DNA of 61,975 nucleotides from Bacillota bacterium (GTDB lineage: Bacteria; Bacillota; Clostridia; Lachnospirales; Lachnospiraceae): NCBI GenBank assembly GCA_023434365.1, contig JAEYSV010000046.1, positions 1 through 61,975 of the forward strand, read 5' to 3'. Positions 54,764 to 61,975 of this stretch are shown one piece after another. The notes beneath the pieces were generated by a model. It saw only the letters and a list, made by a program, of their open reading frames with translations. It was not told the DNA's origin and ran no database searches. Position 1 is the first letter of the stretch; each line of letters starts with the position of its first letter. The position numbers were made by a program, and so were the translations under genes.

Positions 54764-55056
54764 TGGAATGTTCTTGCCATACTACAAAGATTCGCGACGA
54801 GGAAGAAAAGAAGAAGCTAATAAATCGACTAAGTCGCATTGAAGGTCAGGTTCGTGGTGTGAGAAAAATGATTGACGAAGATACTTATTGTATTGATGTA
54901 TTGACTCAGGTATCTGCAATATCATCTGCACTGAATGCATTTAGTAAGGAACTATTAAGTAAGCATTTACACACTTGCGTTATCGAGGATATTAAAGCGG
55001 GTAAAGAGGAAACAGTCGACGAATTGTTGCTATTGTTTCAGAAAATGATGAAATAA
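54763..55056 (+). CDS. csoR: Copper-sensing transcriptional repressor CsoR
   Basis: 97 aa four-helix protein of the CsoR/RcnR family. RLSRIEGQVRGVRKMI is the family core; Cu+ ligands C-H-C appear as DTYC (~44) and HLHTC (H69/C73-like). The N-terminal MECSCH adds two Cys. It should dissociate from the operator when it binds Cu+. Translation is coupled with copA. Confidence 0.94.
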   Translation: MECSCHTTKIRDEEEKKKLINRLSRIEGQVRGVRKMIDEDTYCIDVLTQVSAISSALNAFSKELLSKHLHTCVIEDIKAGKEETVDELLLLFQKMMK

Positions 55057-55126
55057 GGCATCCTTTTAATAAGAATGAAGATGCTTTATATAGTAGTAGA
55101 TTGTGGAATAGAGGAGGATAATGAAT

Positions 55127-55321
55127 ATGGTTACTTTATATGTAAGTGAAATGAGTTGTAGTCATTGTACTGGAAGAATTGGAGCATTACTTGATCGTAT
55201 GCAGATACCACATAAGATTTATTTGGAAGAAAAGAAGGTTGAAGTAGATGTTTACGATAATCAGCTAAAAGAAATTATTTCAGAATTAGATGATATTGGT
55301 TTTACAGCAACAGTACAATAA
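55127..55321 (+). CDS. Small heavy-metal-associated (CopZ-like) protein
   Basis: 64 aa single HMA domain. MSCSHCTGRI is the metal-binding loop. It probably ferries Cu+ to CopA. An alternative ATG at 55121 is only three bases from AGGAGG; 55127 has better spacing. It closes the copper operon before a terminator. Confidence 0.85.
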   Translation: MVTLYVSEMSCSHCTGRIGALLDRMQIPHKIYLEEKKVEVDVYDNQLKEIISELDDIGFTATVQ

Positions 55322-55330
55322 GATAAATAA

Positions 55331-55375
55331 AAAATAAGTCACCGTAAAATAACAATCTACGGTGACTTATTTTTT
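55331..55375. terminator. Terminator between copper operon and metK
   Basis: AAAATAAGTCACCGTA pairs with TACGGTGACTTATTTT (16 bp), then a T run. It ends the copper operon and may also stop metK transcripts from the right. Confidence 0.9.
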
Positions 55376-55454
55376 ATGTCTATCTCTAATACGTTTGGAG
55401 TAATCATAGTATTAACAAGACGAATACTGAGACTTTATATAACCTTAGAAAGGA

Positions 55455-56645
55455 TTATGATAGATAAGATTTTAATAAGTCTACTTTATCAAGTTGTTCC
55501 CAAGGGAGGTTTAGGTCATTGCGACCAAAATGACCATAGGAAGCAGTTTGTTTATAAATTGGTCTTCGTAAGTTTAACATTGCAATAATTCCGGCAGGGC
55601 GTAAATCAAAGTGTTCGCGAATAATATCGATCAAACGTTCATCACTTATTTTTCCGGTTCCAAAAGTATCAATATTAATGGATGTTGGACTAGCTACACC
55701 AATAGCATAGGATAGTTGAATTTCGCACTTATCAGCAAGGCCAGCAGCTACAATATTTTTTGCTACATAACGAGCGGCGTATGCAGCACTACGATCTACT
55801 TTTGTACAGTCTTTTCCTGAAAACGCACCGCCGCCATGGCGAGCATACCCACCGTAAGTATCAACGATGATTTTACGGCCGGTTACACCACTGTCACCAT
55901 TAGGACCACCAATTACGAAACGTCCGGTCGGATTGATATAAAATTTGGTGTTTTCATCAACTAATTCGGTTGGAAGAACTTCATCAAAGACATACTTTTT
56001 GATATCTTTATGAATTTGTTCCTGGCTAACACTAGCTGAATGTTGTGTTGATAAAACAACTGCATTTAAATGAATTGGCTTACCGTTTTTGTCATATTCG
56101 ACAGTTACTTGTGCTTTTCCGTCAGGGCGAAGATAACCTAAGGTATCATTTTTACGAACCTCTGTTAAACGTTTTGTTAATTTACTAGCAAGGTATATTG
56201 GATAAGGCATTAATTCTTCTGTTTCGTTTGTAGCATAGCCAAACATCATGCCCTGATCGCCAGCACCAATTGCTTCTATCTGATCATCGGACATGTGAGT
56301 TTCACGAGCCTCTAAAGCTTTATTAACTCCCATAGCAATATCCTTGGATTGTTCATCAAGTGCCACAATAACACCACAGGTATTTGCATCAAATCCGTAT
56401 TCACTATGAGTATATCCTATATCGCGAATGGTATCTCTAACTATTTTCTGAATATCAACATAGCCAGTTGTGGTTACTTCGCCCATAACAAGGACTAAAC
56501 CGGTTGTTATTGCAGTTTCACAGGCTACACGGCTCATAGGATCCTGTTCAAGTAAAGCATCAAGTACAGCATCAGAAATCTGGTCACATATCTTGTCGGG
56601 ATGACCTTCTGTAACAGATTCTGAGGTAAATAAGAATTTCTCCAT
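55455..56645 (-). CDS. metK: S-adenosylmethionine synthetase
   Basis: 396 aa. It makes SAM from methionine and ATP. TSESVTEGHPDKICDQISDA, the GAGDQGMMFGYA loop and GGGAFSGKDCTKVDRSAAY are conserved. GGAGG precedes the ATG. A SAM-I riboswitch with terminator occupies the leader, so high SAM should shut the gene off. Confidence 0.96.
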   Translation of the reverse strand: MEKFLFTSESVTEGHPDKICDQISDAVLDALLEQDPMSRVACETAITTGLVLVMGEVTTTGYVDIQKIVRDTIRDIGYTHSEYGFDANTCGVIVALDEQSKDIAMGVNKALEARETHMSDDQIEAIGAGDQGMMFGYATNETEELMPYPIYLASKLTKRLTEVRKNDTLGYLRPDGKAQVTVEYDKNGKPIHLNAVVLSTQHSASVSQEQIHKDIKKYVFDEVLPTELVDENTKFYINPTGRFVIGGPNGDSGVTGRKIIVDTYGGYARHGGGAFSGKDCTKVDRSAAYAARYVAKNIVAAGLADKCEIQLSYAIGVASPTSINIDTFGTGKISDERLIDIIREHFDLRPAGIIAMLNLRRPIYKQTASYGHFGRNDLNLPWEQLDKVDLLKSYLS

Positions 56646-56753
56646 TGTAATTCCTCCTTCAATAGTGGACTATCCTAAATAAGAAAGGTCCTATTTATAG
56701 TGATTGTTAGTTCTCTTAATCTAACAAAAGTGCATATCACATTCATATTGAAT

Positions 56754-56893
56754 AAAAAAAGCCCATCATAAGATGGACTTGATTTTATCTCAAATCATCT
56801 TATTGTTCGATTACTCGCTCAGATTGGCACCTTCCTGTTAAGGGGTTGCCGTGGTTTCATAGAGCCTTCACTCTCCGCCACTCCAAATAAGAT
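56754..56893 (-). promoter_or_regulatory. SAM-I (S-box) riboswitch and terminator of metK
   Basis: On the minus strand, P1 strands ATCTTATT and AATAAGAT (56893-56886 and 56804-56797) enclose the S-box core: GGAGTGGCGGAGAG, CTATGAAACCACGGCAACC, AAGGTGCCAAT and GAGCGA. A terminator hairpin (GTCCATC/GATGGGC) and T run end near 56754. SAM binding should favour termination. Confidence 0.95.
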
Positions 56894-56948
56894 AAATAGT
56901 TATGCAATTTTTGGTGAGTCAGCCAGATGTAGGGTTGACTACTTATAA

Positions 56949-56977
56949 AGAATAACGGCTATTGTTAGTTTCGTCAA
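56949..56977 (-). promoter_or_regulatory. Promoter of metK
   Basis: Minus strand TTGACG (56977-56972), 17 bases, TATTCT (56954-56949). Transcription would start about 50 bases before the riboswitch. Confidence 0.65.
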
Positions 56978-57040
56978 GTGGTAATTTACAAAAACTTTAG
57001 AAACCTCATAGTTAGTTTACGTGTAAAACTTATTGGAGTA

Positions 57041-57049
57041 TGCTATAAT
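57041..57049 (+). promoter_or_regulatory. Extended -10 promoter of the kinase/regulator pair
   Basis: TGCTATAAT (57041-57049): TG at -15 and a perfect TATAAT. The -35 region is weak. It lies 54 bases before the histidine kinase ATG. Confidence 0.6.
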
Positions 57050-57103
57050 ACTTTATTATACCAAGAATCCATATAAATATTTTAAAAAAGACAGGAGTTT
57101 CAG

Positions 57104-58591
57104 ATGAAACTAAGAGCAAAGTTGTTTACTGCGTTTATAGCAGTAATAATTCTTCCGATTGCATTGATTAGTTGTGCAACAGGAGTGCTAATCAAATATC
57201 AGTTGAGCTCGATTCAACAAAGCTATAACATAGAATCTGATAGTATTGGGGTCATTCAAAATCCGCTAAGAATTTTAAATAAAGTAACATCAGATTTATT
57301 TGATGAAATAAGTGATGTAGCAAAGAGTAATCCAGTGAAGTTGTCAGATCAGGAGTATATTAATAAGATAAATGAGGCGCTGCAGGCAAAATATTCGTTT
57401 TTGATTTTACGTAAAAAGAATCACATAAGTTATGTAGGAGACACGGTAAAAGCAGAAGAAGTTCTACCTCGCTTACCAAGTTATGGTGAATTTGATGCAA
57501 AAATTGATGGCGGAATCTATATGTCTGGAATTCACTCTTATCTAGTTAAGCAAAAGGATTATCAAGACTTATATGGCAATAATTGCTCAATATTTATTGT
57601 TACAGACGTAAACACACTTGTGCCTGAAATAAAAGGGTTTGTCATACAGATTGTTATTGCCTTTCTAATTATTATTTGTTTTACTGGTACGATTATCACG
57701 TGGTGGTTATATAGAGCTTTAATTAAACCGTTAACTACTCTACGAATTGCTACAAATCGTATGAAAGAAGGAGACTTAACTTATTCGATAGATATTTCGA
57801 CCAGGGATGAAATAGGAGTGCTTTGTGACGATTTCGAAGAAATGAGGCTGAGATTAAAAGAATTAATCGAAACCAAATTATTGTATGAACAGAATTCAAA
57901 AGAAATGATTAGTAATATCTCACATGATTTAAAGACTCCACTAACAACAATTAAGGGATATACTGAGGGGATTTTAGATGGAGTAGCCGATACTCCAGAA
58001 AAAATGGATAAATACTTAAGAACAATTTACACAAAAGCCAATGATATGACTTTATTAGTAGATGAGCTATCACTTTTTACAAAATTAGATTATGATAATA
58101 TTCCATATAAATTTACCAGTATTCTACTTGAGCAGTACTTTAACGATTGTATACAGGAAATCGTCTTTGATTTGGAAATGCGTAATATTGATATCGGTTA
58201 TTTTAATTATGCTGACCCAAGTACGATGATTTATGTTGATCCAGAGCAGTTAAAAAAAGTAATAAATAATATTATTGGTAATTCTACAAAATATATGGAT
58301 AAGAAAAAGGGAATTATTAATATTCGAATTAACGATATTGGGAACTTTGTTCAAGTAGAAATTGAAGATAATGGAAAAGGCATTAATAAAAAAGATATTC
58401 CGTACATTTTTGACCGGTTTTACAGAGCAGATGCTTCAAGAAACAGTTCAACCGGAGGTAGTGGTCTAGGTTTGGCAATTGTGAAAAAGATTGTTGAGGA
58501 TCATGGAGGAAGTATATGGGCAAAAAGTAAAGAAGGAATGGGAAGTATAATATACTTTACCATTAAGAAGGAGGGTTCTGTAAATGAATAA
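57104..58591 (+). CDS. Sensor histidine kinase
   Basis: 495 aa. Membrane helices at ~8-30 and ~185-205 flank a ~155-residue external sensor. HAMP ~205-260; HisKA with phosphoryl His in ISNISHDLKTPLTTIKGY; HATPase with NIIGNSTKYMD, DNGKGI and GGSGLGLAIVKKIV. It overlaps the response regulator by 8 bases, so both are made together. The signal is unknown; VanS/ResE-like. AGGAG precedes the ATG. Confidence 0.92.
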   Translation: MKLRAKLFTAFIAVIILPIALISCATGVLIKYQLSSIQQSYNIESDSIGVIQNPLRILNKVTSDLFDEISDVAKSNPVKLSDQEYINKINEALQAKYSFLILRKKNHISYVGDTVKAEEVLPRLPSYGEFDAKIDGGIYMSGIHSYLVKQKDYQDLYGNNCSIFIVTDVNTLVPEIKGFVIQIVIAFLIIICFTGTIITWWLYRALIKPLTTLRIATNRMKEGDLTYSIDISTRDEIGVLCDDFEEMRLRLKELIETKLLYEQNSKEMISNISHDLKTPLTTIKGYTEGILDGVADTPEKMDKYLRTIYTKANDMTLLVDELSLFTKLDYDNIPYKFTSILLEQYFNDCIQEIVFDLEMRNIDIGYFNYADPSTMIYVDPEQLKKVINNIIGNSTKYMDKKKGIINIRINDIGNFVQVEIEDNGKGINKKDIPYIFDRFYRADASRNSSTGGSGLGLAIVKKIVEDHGGSIWAKSKEGMGSIIYFTIKKEGSVNE

Positions 58592-59273
58592 AATACTTAT
58601 TATTGAAGATGAGCCTGCAATTGCGGAACTAGAAAAAGATTATTTAGAATTAAGTGGTTTTGAAGTAACAATAGAACAAAATGGCCAGAATGGGTTAGAC
58701 ATGGCGCTTTCTGAGGAATATAATCTTATATTATTGGATCTAATGCTCCCGGGGATAGACGGCTTCGAAATTTGTAAAAGAATCAGAGAGGTAAAGAATA
58801 TTCCGATATTAATGGTATCTGCAAAGAAAGAAGACATTGATAAAATCCGGGGTTTTGGTTTGGGCGCAGATGATTATATGACTAAGCCATTTAGTCCAAG
58901 TGAATTGGTTGCCAGAGTAAAAGCGCATCTAGCAAGATATGAACGCTTAATAGGAACAGGTATAAAAGAAAATACTGTCATAGAGATTCATAATGTTAAA
59001 ATAGATAAAACAGCAAGAAGGGTATATGTAAAAGGAGAAGAAAGAATATTTACGACGAAAGAGTTCGATCTGTTAACATTTTTAGCAGAAAATCCAAATC
59101 ACGTATATACTAAAGAAGAACTTTTTAAAGAGATTTGGGACATGGATTCTATTGGTGATATTGCGACAGTTACCGTGCATGTCAAAAAGATTCGTGAAAA
59201 GTTAGAAGAAAATGCATCGAAGCCTCAGTATATTGAAACAATCTGGGGTGTGGGTTATCGTTTTAAAATATAA
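58584..59273 (+). CDS. OmpR-family response regulator
   Basis: 229 aa. Receiver domain: acidic pair EDE at ~8-10, phosphoacceptor Asp in LLDLMLPG near 52, SAKK and KPFSP. Winged-helix DNA-binding half: TTKEFDLLTFLAENPNHVYTKEEL, TVTVHVKKIREKLE, IETIWGVGYRF. Partner of the overlapping kinase; target genes unknown. AAGGAGG is 9 bases upstream. Confidence 0.94.
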   Translation: MNKILIIEDEPAIAELEKDYLELSGFEVTIEQNGQNGLDMALSEEYNLILLDLMLPGIDGFEICKRIREVKNIPILMVSAKKEDIDKIRGFGLGADDYMTKPFSPSELVARVKAHLARYERLIGTGIKENTVIEIHNVKIDKTARRVYVKGEERIFTTKEFDLLTFLAENPNHVYTKEELFKEIWDMDSIGDIATVTVHVKKIREKLEENASKPQYIETIWGVGYRFKI

Positions 59274-59289
59274 CATAAAGGATAATTAT

Positions 59290-59991
59290 ATGAAATTAAA
59301 TATTTTATACGAAGATAGTTGTATCCTAGTTTGTGAAAAGCCTGCTGGAGTACCATCACAAAGCGACCACTCTTTTGATGTCGATATGGTTAGTCATATT
59401 AAGAACTATTTATATGAAACCTATCAAAAAAACAATGCCTATGTTGGGATTATTCATCGCTTAGATCGACCAGTGGGTGGTGTTATGGTATTTGCATTAA
59501 CGAAACAGGCAGCTGGTGAATTAAGTCGACAGATAACTGAACAGGGTATAACAAAAGAGTATTTGGCATTAGTAAATGGCATGCCGCATAGCGAGCAAGA
59601 TACACTTATTCATTACCTTGTCAGGGATGGTAAAACTAATTTATCTAAAGTGGTTCATAGTAAAGAAAAAGATGCAAAAGAGGCTGTATTGTCATACGAA
59701 TTATTAACTTCTATGGAAACACAGGAAGGCCCTATAGCGTTATTAAAAGTTATGCTTAAGACAGGTCGACATCACCAGATTCGTGTTCAGACTCGAACCA
59801 TTTGTGAGGGAATTGTCGGGGATACAAAATATAATCCGCTATATCAAAGAAAAAGAGGCTATTATCCTATTGGTCTTTATGCGTATCATTTAGCATTTCG
59901 ACATCCGGTAACAAAAAAGGGACTCGATTTCTTAAATGTACCGAAAGAGAGTCCTTTTGATATAATTACGAATTTGGATCAGTATGTGTAA
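59290..59991 (+). CDS. RluA-family pseudouridine synthase
   Basis: 233 aa, slightly shorter than RluD because there is no S4 domain. The catalytic Asp is in HRLDRPVGGVMVFALT. ALVNGMP and TGRHHQIRVQ follow. It modifies uridine in rRNA or tRNA; exact site unknown. ATG at 59290 with AAAGGA; a longer frame upstream overlaps the response regulator and has no support. It follows the regulator by 16 bases and may be cotranscribed. Confidence 0.9.
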   Translation: MKLNILYEDSCILVCEKPAGVPSQSDHSFDVDMVSHIKNYLYETYQKNNAYVGIIHRLDRPVGGVMVFALTKQAAGELSRQITEQGITKEYLALVNGMPHSEQDTLIHYLVRDGKTNLSKVVHSKEKDAKEAVLSYELLTSMETQEGPIALLKVMLKTGRHHQIRVQTRTICEGIVGDTKYNPLYQRKRGYYPIGLYAYHLAFRHPVTKKGLDFLNVPKESPFDIITNLDQYV

Positions 59992-59997
59992 TGGCTA

Positions 59998-60179
59998 TTA
60001 ATAGATGCATGCCAGTGGAAGGTGAATTGAGAACTCCGTTCCAGTCTTGTCAGAGACAACCTCAATATATCCACCATGACTTATAACAATGCGATTTGCA
60101 GTAGCAAGACCAAGACCTGTACCACCTGCTTTTGTTGTAATAAAAGGAGTAAAAATATTACTCATGTCATCACTATGAT
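59998..60179 (-). pseudogene. C-terminal remnant of a sensor histidine kinase, cut by the insertion sequence
   Basis: On the minus strand an open frame ending with TAA at 59998 reads SNIFTPFITTK, GGTGLGLATANRIV, SHGGYIEVVS and GTEFSIHLP: the G1-G2 part of a HATPase domain. The frame runs straight to base 60179, where the insertion sequence starts. The rest of the gene must lie beyond the window's right edge. The interruption should inactivate the kinase. About 60 codons are seen here. Confidence 0.85.
60172..60179 (+). repeat. Target-site duplication, left copy (ACTATGAT)
   Basis: ACTATGAT abuts the left inverted end. The right end is followed by ACTAT, the last five bases of the window (61971-61975), so a direct repeat of at least five and perhaps eight bases flanks the element. 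Confidence 0.75.
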
Positions 60180-60328
60180 CTCTCGGAATCTTGAGTGATT
60201 ATACCAGCGATACTGGCAACGAACTTTGAAAAGCAAATATTATCCAGAATAAAAAATAAAATGAAAAAATGAACATGAGAAATAGACATAACTGTAATTA
60301 TGCCTTAAAATAAATATGCATTAAGTAT

Positions 60329-61900
60329 TTATGCGACTTGTTGAACCAACTTTCGTAGGGTGGATTCATAAGGCAAGTCCCAAGCATCAAGATGCTGTAG
60401 CATCATGATGTTATAGAGGCGGCAGTACCACATCTTAGAGGAGCGGTGTCTGCCGTTTTCTAGTAAAAAGTCTAATTTCTCACGTTTGTTAGAACGTTCA
60501 GCAGAAGTTCGTGCATTATACTCAGTTTTCCAGTCTTTACTATCACGTGGTGGGATGTTTATCAATCTTGGGTTATCTTTCATTGCTAGATGAACTGTTC
60601 TTCCGTATTTAGAATCAGAACAAGGATGTTCGCAGGAACAGCCATATTTTCTACTAGCAAGAGGACAACGAAATTTGATACGATTCTTGGAAGGTTCTAT
60701 GCCGTCATGATTCATGTGATACCCTTCCTTGCAAATAGGGACACCATCCTTGCCGATGGTAAAGTCATCCTTGTATTTTTCTTTAATACCCCGCTTTTCA
60801 TTTAAGTCAATAAATGGGGTAATTCCTTTGCGCCGGCAGTATTTGTAGTAAGGCATTGCATCATGAGCGGCATCAAGAAGTAGCTTTGTTACATTGAATT
60901 CAGGAAGGAAGCTTTTCATTCTGAAAAAAGTGTGAAGGAACCCATGAGAGTCATGTCTTGAGGCAGGGCTGAGCAAAGGAAAAACAGGAAGGTCGCTTTC
61001 TGAATCTGAAGCAACTAGCATGTACAAGTCATAGCCATGATAGAAAAAACCTCTAGAAGAATCCCAGCCAATGTCACAGTCAGGCTGCGAAAAGTAACGG
61101 TCACAGTTACAATCATTAATACCGTTTGAAGCACATTCACAGACACGATGTCTGCGTTCTCTTGCAGAAGTCACAACAGGAGTTCCATCACCAGCAAGAG
61201 ATAACTGTTCAGGAGTAATTAGACCTTTAGAAACAGAGGTTTTCAGGAATTCATTCGTGTAGATGTCAAACAACGATGCATAAGGCTGATCAGAGATAGA
61301 GAAATCTGTATTTTCAAGCTCAATAAGTAATTGATCAACCGGTACTTTCTCAACTGAATTAGCTTTAGAACCTTTTTTCCCTGGCTTTTTCACGGAAGCT
61401 TTTAGGGGATGTAGATGCGAAGAAAGATTGTTTTCATCGGAATCCCAAAGTCGATTCATAAAATCATAAAAAGTTCCAACTCCAGGAGTATCACCTACTT
61501 CAAAACCGCTAAGTATTGCATAAAGTGGATTGATTTTAAGCTGTGCAGCCCAATCAGTTAACGAGGTGACTTTGAAATCTAGAGATAAAAGATAAGAACG
61601 ATGCATACACGATGGAGTTCTTGGCTTTGGACCATAAATAGAATATTTACATCGTAATCGCTCGTCGGTATAAGAAAGATCAAGATTCCAAAAACGCTCA
61701 ATAATATCCCAAGTAGAACGAGCAAGAGCATCTGGATTAGGATAATATTTACGAAGATTAGAAACAACAAAGTTTTGATAGGCGGAATGACCGCCGGAAT
61801 TAACAGGTAAAATAAAAATCGCCCTCCAATCGAAAAATATCTTATAAATAAGGGCGCGAAGCGCCGCATTTTTCGATTTACTTGTCAAGTGGTTTAACAA
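60329..61900 (-). CDS. DDE transposase
   Basis: Up to 523 aa. Catalytic acidic residues are probably LAGDGTPV (~238), LLLDAAHDAMPYY (~345) and the Glu in TSAERSNKR (~480), as in IS4/IS1182-like transposases. A Cys-rich segment (VCECASNGINDCNCDRY, then CPLASRKYGCSCEHPC) is likely zinc binding. The start is uncertain: the open frame begins at TTG 61900 without a ribosome site, and a GGAGGG lies further in (~61825) without a standard start codon. A GGCGC-GAA-GCGCC hairpin at ~61853-61867 may guard against read-in transcription. Confidence 0.82.
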   Translation of the reverse strand: MLNHLTSKSKNAALRALIYKIFFDWRAIFILPVNSGGHSAYQNFVVSNLRKYYPNPDALARSTWDIIERFWNLDLSYTDERLRCKYSIYGPKPRTPSCMHRSYLLSLDFKVTSLTDWAAQLKINPLYAILSGFEVGDTPGVGTFYDFMNRLWDSDENNLSSHLHPLKASVKKPGKKGSKANSVEKVPVDQLLIELENTDFSISDQPYASLFDIYTNEFLKTSVSKGLITPEQLSLAGDGTPVVTSARERRHRVCECASNGINDCNCDRYFSQPDCDIGWDSSRGFFYHGYDLYMLVASDSESDLPVFPLLSPASRHDSHGFLHTFFRMKSFLPEFNVTKLLLDAAHDAMPYYKYCRRKGITPFIDLNEKRGIKEKYKDDFTIGKDGVPICKEGYHMNHDGIEPSKNRIKFRCPLASRKYGCSCEHPCSDSKYGRTVHLAMKDNPRLINIPPRDSKDWKTEYNARTSAERSNKREKLDFLLENGRHRSSKMWYCRLYNIMMLQHLDAWDLPYESTLRKLVQQVA

Positions 61901-61957
61901 AAAAAGTGGGGGATTTTAATAAAAAAGGAATCTAGAAGCCTTGATTTTACTGGCTTA

Positions 61958-61970
61958 AAGATTCCGAGAG
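61958..61970 (-). repeat. Right terminal inverted repeat of the insertion sequence
   Basis: AAGATTCCGAGAG is the exact reverse complement of the left end (60180-60192). Confidence 0.9.
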
Positions 61971-61975
61971 ACTAT

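Larger units (their letters stand above)
60180..61970 (-). mobile_element. Insertion sequence with 13-bp terminal inverted repeats (1,791 bp)
   Basis: The left end CTCTCGGAATCTT (60180-60192) and right end AAGATTCCGAGAG (61958-61970) are perfect inverted repeats. One transposase gene fills the element, flanked by ~135 and ~60 noncoding bases. The visible target duplication suggests a recent insertion. It interrupts a histidine kinase gene. I do not assign it to an IS family with confidence. Confidence 0.88.

Noticed and set aside
55376..55588. Small frame at the end of the copper operon, overlapping metK
   Set aside because: Starts inside the terminator and runs antisense into metK; no support.
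61579..61869. 96-codon hydrophobic open frame inside the transposase gene
   Set aside because: It is a different frame of the transposase gene; low-complexity Leu/Ile-rich translation with no ribosome site.

Overview
The window is a low-GC Firmicutes chromosome segment, most like an anaerobic, endospore-forming Clostridia of the Lachnospiraceae type. The relatedness call is an inference from gene content and protein style; the Clostridium/Lachnoclostridium phytofermentans group is my best guess. Supporting signs are AT-rich DNA with strong GGAGG ribosome sites and many TTG/GTG starts, spore genes (SpoVAF-like, SpmA, SpmB, RicT/YaaT), an ATP-type PEP carboxykinase, an NrdG-type radical-SAM activase, a large Firmicutes SRP RNA, a T-box, a SAM-I riboswitch and a GH3 glycosidase. 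It is mostly core chromosome; the only mobile element is at the right end.

Layout. 1-515: tRNA cluster (Thr, Tyr, fMet, Phe, Lys) and terminator. 0.7-7 kb, minus strand: a sigma-like protein without region 4, a Cys-cluster protein, a Nudix hydrolase, a multidomain GH3 glycosidase and a CDF metal exporter. 7.1-15.9 kb: the type II fatty-acid synthesis operon fabH-acpP-fabD-fabG-fabF-accB-fabZ-accC-accDA. It has a fused AccD-AccA protein, no enoyl-ACP reductase and a FabT-like operator on its promoter. The matching FabT-like MarR regulator lies 20 kb away at 27.9 kb. 16.1-18.6 kb: SpoVAF-like protein and an unassigned nuclease-like protein. 18.6-26 kb: nfo, then a run in the same order as Bacillus subtilis yaaO-(tmk)-yaaR-holB-yaaT-yabB-yabC-abrB, with a guanylate-kinase-like protein in the tmk position. 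26.6-32.2 kb: spmAB, fabT, pckA and a DUF885 lipoprotein. 32.5-37 kb: T-box-metG, tatD, ksgA, again in B. subtilis order.

37-47.3 kb: an unassigned coiled/acidic protein, an NrdG-like activase, tadA, SRP RNA, then an uncharacterised three-gene group (cyclic-nucleotide-binding-domain protein, ABC ATPase without permease, TPR/acidic-repeat/AAA-like protein) and a CBS-type pyrophosphatase. 47.3-52.4 kb: an Ig-like single-domain protein, a flavin reductase, an OLD-like ATPase/Toprim protein, a shikimate-kinase-like protein lacking a key Arg, and murA. 52.4-55.4 kb: copper operon copA-csoR-copZ-like with a CsoR-type palindrome over its promoter. 55.4-60 kb: metK behind a SAM-I riboswitch, a histidine kinase/response regulator pair and an RluA-type pseudouridine synthase. 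60-61.97 kb: the 3' end of a second histidine kinase gene, interrupted by a 1.79-kb insertion sequence with 13-bp inverted ends and a visible target duplication.

Best candidates for new biology are the cyclic-nucleotide/ABC/TPR-AAA group, the sigma-like protein without a -35 recognition domain, the structured RNA after the pyrophosphatase gene, and the distant FabT-fab control circuit. I see no CRISPR array, prophage or obvious defence island.
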